From contig JAQFVV010006199.1 of assembly GCA_028023455.1 (NCBI GenBank), positions 2,668,001-2,732,000 on the forward strand: a DNA stretch of 64,000 nucleotides, written 5' to 3'. The notes beneath the pieces are model-generated. The model was not told the DNA's origin and made no database searches. It saw only the letters and a list, made by a program, of their open reading frames with translations. This DNA is from Epiperipatus broadwayi (taxonomy: Eukaryota > Onychophora > Udeonychophora > Euonychophora > Peripatidae). Shown piece after piece: positions 59,001 through 64,000 of this stretch (within the stretch, counting starts at the first letter, position 1; every line of letters starts with the position of its first letter). A program made the position numbers and the translations under genes.

Positions 59001-61300
59001 AAATTTTATTTCTAGGAATTTTTAATCTGTTTTTCACATTTAATCTATGATTAATAACACTTAACTTAGCATAGACAAATGAATGTTTTCTTAAGTGACT
59101 ATTTTTGTTTCTCTCTGAAGCAATGCAGTTGTGTTTCCTTTCTCATGGCTATCCTAGACAAAATTTAAATAATAATTTTGATTTTTCAAACACTTTTGGG
59201 GTATTATCTTGGCTAGAAGTAGACATTCAGAATTGGTAACCAGGTCATAATGAAGAACAATTTATTCACTCCGTAATATTAATAATTACTTTAAAAAAAT
59301 ATTTTATATCTTTAGATAGCTTTGTGAATACGATTTTTTTTCTGCTTAAGACTTTAAATATTTTTAAGTTTTATAATTGTTTTTTTTTTTATAGAGAAAA
59401 CAAAAATCAAGACTGTTATTTACTTTATCAGTCTTCTTGAATCTCTCCCCAATCGTCTGCTGTTTTTTTCTTAAAAACCCTGGCATAAATTGACATCAGA
59501 AAACTGCTTGCTTAATTTTCATTGGACAACCACCCAAATCAATTTGTACAATTTTTAACTGAAAAATTTTCTGTTTCTATAAATAATTGAAATCAACAAA
59601 TATTTTATAATAATATTTAGACTATTTCATGCAAGCTGTCATATGTATCCTACATATTTATAAAAAAATATTTTGGGGATAACTTTGATGCAGGAACAAA
59701 TGAAATAGAAGTCTGTGGTGCTTTTCTCCAAAAGCAAATAAAATGGCTGAGATTGTCTAAATAAACTTGTAAAGGATAAATTTAATAAGGCATCAGTAAT
59801 AGGATTCTAGAACAGTTAATTGGTGGTTTTACTCTTTCGACTACTTTCTATAATCTTTTAATTTTCTAGTATCTGACTGTGAACAAGAACTTCTTTTGTT
59901 TGCTTGTATAAAATTTCTGGACTGATTTTTTTTTCTTTTTGGAATGAAAATTACAAAATTTAAAAAATATTTGTATATATATGAGAATATATACGCTATA
60001 AAATATGCATAACAGACCTACAGTTTCTGAAAAAATTGACAAAATTAGTGAAATATTATTTAATAATAAAATGAAATCATTAATTGGGGATAGACAATTA
60101 TTTCTGTTTAGAGTTTTAGATTAGTCACAATAATCTAGTGATAGTCAATTAAAATGTTAAAATTGTTTTTCATTACTACTGAACTCTGTATGAAGATTAA
60201 GAATGAAATATATATTTTCATTAATGGCAGTATGGATGGCTTTGTGATAGCATTGCAGTTGTGATACTTGAGGTAATATTCTGGATAAGTATTTTTTTTT
60301 TAACTTCACTTATTTCTTTATTTTTTTTCTTCAAAACTTTCAAAAGCCACATGTTCTACACAACTTTCTCTTAGCTTTTAAGTTCAGCTAAAGAGTTGAG
60401 AATCATTATAAAAAATGCTGAACTAAAGCCCAGAGACCATCTTGTAAGTATAAAAATTCATTATTATTATGCTAAATATTAAAAAAAATTATTACATCAA
60501 ATAGTATTACTGCATCATAAATTTTAATAAGTGTATCAGTACAAACTATTACTTGTATTTCTAGCTTATTTCGAATACACAGTATTACCAGTGTGGACAT
60601 TATTTTCTGCATCATCACCACAACTATTAAAATTTTGGTTTACAACAAGTTGAAACAGTATTAGGTTTTCCAAAATAAAGATTACTCTATGTGTGCTGTT
60701 ATACGTGTTTTTATTTTATATTACATAGAGTTTTAATGGCTGATCTTTAATCTGTTATTTCATATTTATTTTACAAAGCATCCGTGACTTAAACGTGTCA
60801 CACCCTCCAACTTTAATAAATTCATTATCAGCAATACTGACCTCCCAATGCAACTCTATTATTATTATTATTCTCAAATAAATGCTTTGATCACATTCCC
60901 ACTTTGTTGCTTAGTAAGCTTTTGTCCGTGCTATTCTCGAAATCAATAAATATTTTATAACACTTAATTTCAAATATTTTTTTAAACTTGTATAATTGCT
61001 CAAAGCATCTCGCACATGTTCCTATCTCGTCAAGCACATTATCATAATGCTATTAGCCCGAGGAATAGAATATATCACTTTGTTTTAAAACCTTTTTGTC
61101 ATTTATTGAAATATAATGCCCACAATTATTTAATACGCGTCCCTGTCTCATATAAGCAGACAGTGGCGTTATATATATATATTTTATGAATAAATTTTGT
61201 GAAATTATTTAAAACTAAATTTGATCTCTTATTTTATTTGATTCCTATCACTGTCTCGGTCTATATATATATATTTTCTGCATTTCTTTTGTAAATCCAT
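59001..61300. other. AT-rich non-coding stretch
   Basis: No gene is supported. 60780-61150 is slightly richer in C and CpG (cacaccctccaac, cgtccctgtctc) but has no frame or repeat that I could assign. Confidence 0.45.
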
Positions 61301-61535
61301 AGACGTTAATTAGCCACCCAAACTTCTTTTAGTATAGAGTCTTTTGTTTCTCCCTGACCACCAGGCACCGGTCAAAGGTCATACTAGTAGTGGCATCAGA
61401 TGCATTGTCACGTAGATGGCGCTGTGAAATTTGGGCTTTAGATTCGAACTTAGTATATCTAGAAGGCAACCCCTCCTAGAATGTTCAGTTTCGTGTCTGG
61501 GGTTTGAATTCTGCAGTGTGTTAGCGAGATAGACG
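61301..61535. other. Local GC-richer island
   Basis: About 235 bases approach balanced base composition and contain several CpG dinucleotides, in sharp contrast with the flanks. The text includes ccaccaggcaccggtcaaag, cgtagatggcgctgtg, and ggtttgaattctgc (weakly B box-like). It is not clearly coding in any frame. A regulatory element or promoter, a first exon, or a SINE remnant are all possible. Confidence 0.35.
61413..61422 (+). promoter_or_regulatory. CTCF-like core motif TAGATGGCGC
   Basis: TAGATGGCGC fits the core YAGRKGGCRS of the conserved CTCF insulator protein binding site, and lies in the only GC-rich island of the right half of the window. A single 10-base match can arise by chance. 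Confidence 0.3.
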
Positions 61536-62384
61536 ATTCTGACTTACAATATATATTGTTTTATGCAAAAATATATTAAAAATTCAAACATGTTTATAAT
61601 TAAAAAATAAAACCTACAAAGGATTTTTTCAAGTTTTATTTTAAAAACAATCTTTAAAAGGAAATATTTATTTCATAAATTAAGATAAAACAAAATATAA
61701 TAATTTTAAATTTTAATGTGAAATCCGGCAGTGAATTCTTTGAAAGACACGAGTTTTTATTACATTTTGCAATGATTTGTGAATGAAAGTCAACAGAAGT
61801 CACGTTTTTAAAGAGATAATTTAAGTTCCTTTTCACCAAAGCTTTTTTTTTTTGGCCAATAGTGAAAAGCTCTACTACAAAGAAGTTTATCAAAAATATT
61901 AATGGAGATTAAATCTTCTTTGTTTTTAAAACGTTTTTCACGTAGTTTATAGTTTTGTTTTTCGCACCATAACTAAAAAATATTTCCAGATCATACGGAC
62001 AGAAGTGTTCTCAGGAGGTCCAATTGAATTTAAAGCTTTCATTAACCTGTATAAACAAATATATTACACATATTAACAAAAAATATGTATAAGCTAAATA
62101 TTTTAATTTCTATATTTTAAAAATTATTTAAAAAAACTCTTATTATCTATCGATAGCAAATGATAATTACATTTTAAATTTTTTTCAAAAGTATATTTAT
62201 ATATGTCGCTCAAATTCCCCTTATAACTATATGAAAAACTAAGTGATACTTGGCTTATTTGAAATCAAAATACATCTGACATCTTAGGAGATAGTAACAT
62301 GTTTATATTCTAATGTGGTTTGTAAATGTACGTTTGAAATGCAAGAGTCAGCAGTTATATATATATATAATAAAAATAAATATA

Positions 62385-62593
62385 CACAGAGGCAAAACTC
62401 TCCATACAGTCGTGCCACTCAGTGCAAGCCATATACTGGATAAGTAGGCACTAGATAGGGATTTTATACACAAACGCTGTATCCATTGATTACTCTGGCT
62501 TGCACTGAGTGGTGTTACTGTATTGAGAGTTTACCTCTGCTAAACAGCTTGTGAAAGCATAAAGAATGGTGATCATGTGATGTTTAGCATTTT
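62385..62593. mobile_element. Family P6 foldback copy with flanking duplication
   Basis: The element opens ggcaaaactctccatacagt then cgtgccactcagtgcaagcc, and the inverted sequence (ggcttgcactgagtgg, tactgtattgagagtttacc) lies at 62499-62541, so about 43 bases pair. A single-stranded tail follows, ending tggtgatcatgtgatgt, as in the other family members. Identical aataaaaataaatata occurs at 62369-62384 and 62594-62609, a candidate 16-bp target-site duplication, though it is AT-rich and thus weaker evidence than at 56.3 kb. Confidence 0.6.
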
Positions 62594-62609
62594 AATAAAA
62601 ATAAATATA

Positions 62610-63176
62610 TTTATAGCAAAAGAATGCAGTCAATCACATAGTGAGAAATATTTAAAGCAAGTGCTGACAGCCAATTTATAAGAAAATCAGACTTAAAAAT
62701 AATATAAAGCTTATGGTATCTAATTTTGGTAAAAAAAAATCATCTTCATCAGTTTTACACATTATGAACTCCATCATCTTCAATCTTGATTCCATATAAT
62801 CCTTAAAATTAGGTAAAGTTTTAGTTATCTGTTATGCTGCCTAAAGATATTTAGAAATGTAGTAACTTTACAGCATACTACATAAATGTCAAATACCTCT
62901 GCTAATTATGTTGAATGACAGTGTTAATATTTATATTAATTTAAAGACTTTCATGAACTTTTAGATGCAGTCATTAAAATGTAATGAGAATTTTCTATAA
63001 ATAATCTATCATTTCACCTATGAAAACAACCAATGAATTACAAGTCGAAATTAAATGATTTAGTAATCACAATAGTAATTATTTAATCCACGTTAAATCA
63101 AAAGTATGACATGACTCCCACATACACATTATTTCCGCAGTGTACTTCTTTTCTTTTACCATGGTTAAAATTTAGG
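62610..63176. other. AT-rich non-coding stretch
   Basis: No gene or repeat identified. Confidence 0.5.
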
Positions 63177-63400
63177 CTGATAGCATGATAGTTAAGCAGC
63201 TAAATAATAGGTGCATTAGATTTTAAAGGTCCCAAGATCCAAAGCAACTCTCTGATGAAAACTACAAGCTAAAAGCCAGTCTGGGAATATTGAATAGGAC
63301 AGTAATGGATAGGGATTTATTAAACACTGTTATCTGGCATCTATTAGTTACTAGAGTTTACATTGGATGGCTTAGCTATGGTGAAAGAAAAAAGATTTAA
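63177..63400 (+). mobile_element. Possible tRNA-derived SINE with a P3-related body
   Basis: The head (gctgatagcatgatagttaa then gcagc) has an A box-like tagcatgatagtta, and aaggtcccaagatccaaag about 50 bases on is a degraded B box. The body (ctgatgaaaactacaagct ... ggatagggatttatt ... ggcttagctatggtgaaa) matches the right half of the repeat at 23450-23560. This would make family P3 a SINE family. The assignment rests on weak box matches plus the shared body. Confidence 0.4.
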
Positions 63401-64000
63401 GGCAAAAATAAAAACATTTTTAGCTAAAATTCTTTAGTTGATAAAAAAAGGAGTGAATCATATACTGAACTATATTGACTTCAACAAAGAGTAAAAACTT
63501 CTAAAACCACCAATTTGGAGAAGCTATGACTGTCTAGTAGATTGAATATATTCATTTTTGTAAGTTACATATATAAATTTAAGTAGAAATTAGTTATCAC
63601 ATCAGCCATAAATATAAGTGCATGTGTCTGGTTTACATAAAATAAAAACATTTTCTTCTAAATCATTTTTAAAGATATGTTTTTCCTAAAACATTATTTA
63701 AACATTCTGTAAACAATTACCTAAAACATTTACAATTAAAACATTTTCTTCATTATTTTATTATCTAACTGATAAGCATTAAAAATGACCAGGTAAGAGA
63801 TTTGCTTGTATTTCATTATTTAATTGATTAGAATTCAGGTTAATTTCATTTAAGTAGTGGGGTTTTCATTTGTTTTGATAATATTAATAAGTATTTACTT
63901 AAACCTTAGTTTTAAGTAAAAAAAAATTCTTTTTGGCCTTTAGACTCCATCAAAGGTAGATTAAAATCAAAAATGGGGAAAAGAAAATTACTATAAAATA
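63401..64000. other. AT-rich non-coding stretch
   Basis: No gene or repeat identified up to the window edge. Confidence 0.5.

Noticed and set aside
1-64000. Bacterial, CRISPR or defence-type system
   Set aside because: No operons, ribosome-binding sites, CRISPR-like spaced identical repeats or prokaryotic genes; the sequence is plainly eukaryotic non-coding DNA.
1-64000. Cephalopod origin
   Set aside because: The tRNA-type SINEs that I would expect in octopus or squid DNA were not seen; the species is left open.

Overview
This window is eukaryotic nuclear DNA. It is very AT-rich (about three quarters A+T by eye), nearly free of long open reading frames, full of poly-T/poly-A and (TA)n tracts, and packed with decayed animal-type transposable elements. 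The element mix is a Penelope-like element with a GIY-YIG tail, RTE-clade LINEs, a Tigger/pogo relic, hAT and Tc1/mariner MITEs, and tRNA-derived SINE fragments. This points to a metazoan, most likely an invertebrate with a large, AT-rich, intron-rich genome. I cannot name the species. No bacterial gene, operon, CRISPR array or rRNA was seen.

Host gene content is minimal. A candidate terminal coding exon on the + strand (8220 to about 8510) follows a good 3' splice site, encodes 30 residues to a stop, and has a poly(A) signal about 175 bases after that stop. A second + strand splice acceptor with an unusually long T tract (31319-31340) may open a second, mostly untranslated, terminal exon. 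The rest reads as intron or intergenic sequence.

Layout. 0.9-3.65 kb: a composite repeat containing a 1.46 kb Tigger-like relic and a palindromic MITE. 12.96-13.2 kb: a probable LINE C-terminus. 13.5-14.05 kb: a paired direct repeat. 14.5-17.7 kb: a second copy of the composite repeat, lacking the MITE, almost lacking the Tigger, and carrying a 2 kb foreign insert. 18.6-20 kb: an RTE LINE relic (- strand). 22.3-22.5 kb: a foldback element. 23.3-26.5 kb: a CpG-richer block unlike its surroundings, perhaps LTR-derived. 28.5-30.1 kb: a direct repeat. 34.0 kb: a SINE. 34.4-34.7 kb: a tandem duplication. 39.1-40.6 kb: a second RTE LINE relic (- strand), split by a perfect 84-bp-arm hairpin MITE. 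45.1-46.5 kb: a Penelope-like element, followed by a tRNA-like sequence. 47.4-47.8 and 51.4-52.5 kb: a repeat family in alternating orientation. 48.8 and 49.9 kb: two hAT MITEs. 56.3 and 62.4 kb: a short SINE-like family with target-site duplications. 57.6-59.0 kb: an unusual 1.4 kb element with long inverted ends around a six-unit tandem array. 61.3-61.5 kb: a small GC-richer island with a CTCF-like motif.

The genes do not form a pathway; the interest is in mobile-element structure and nesting. The best candidates for something undescribed are the 57.6-59.0 kb element, the perfect hairpin MITE at 39.86-40.04 kb, the paired composite repeats, and the 51.4-52.5 kb array. All homology calls were made by reading translations and repeats by eye; no database search was run.
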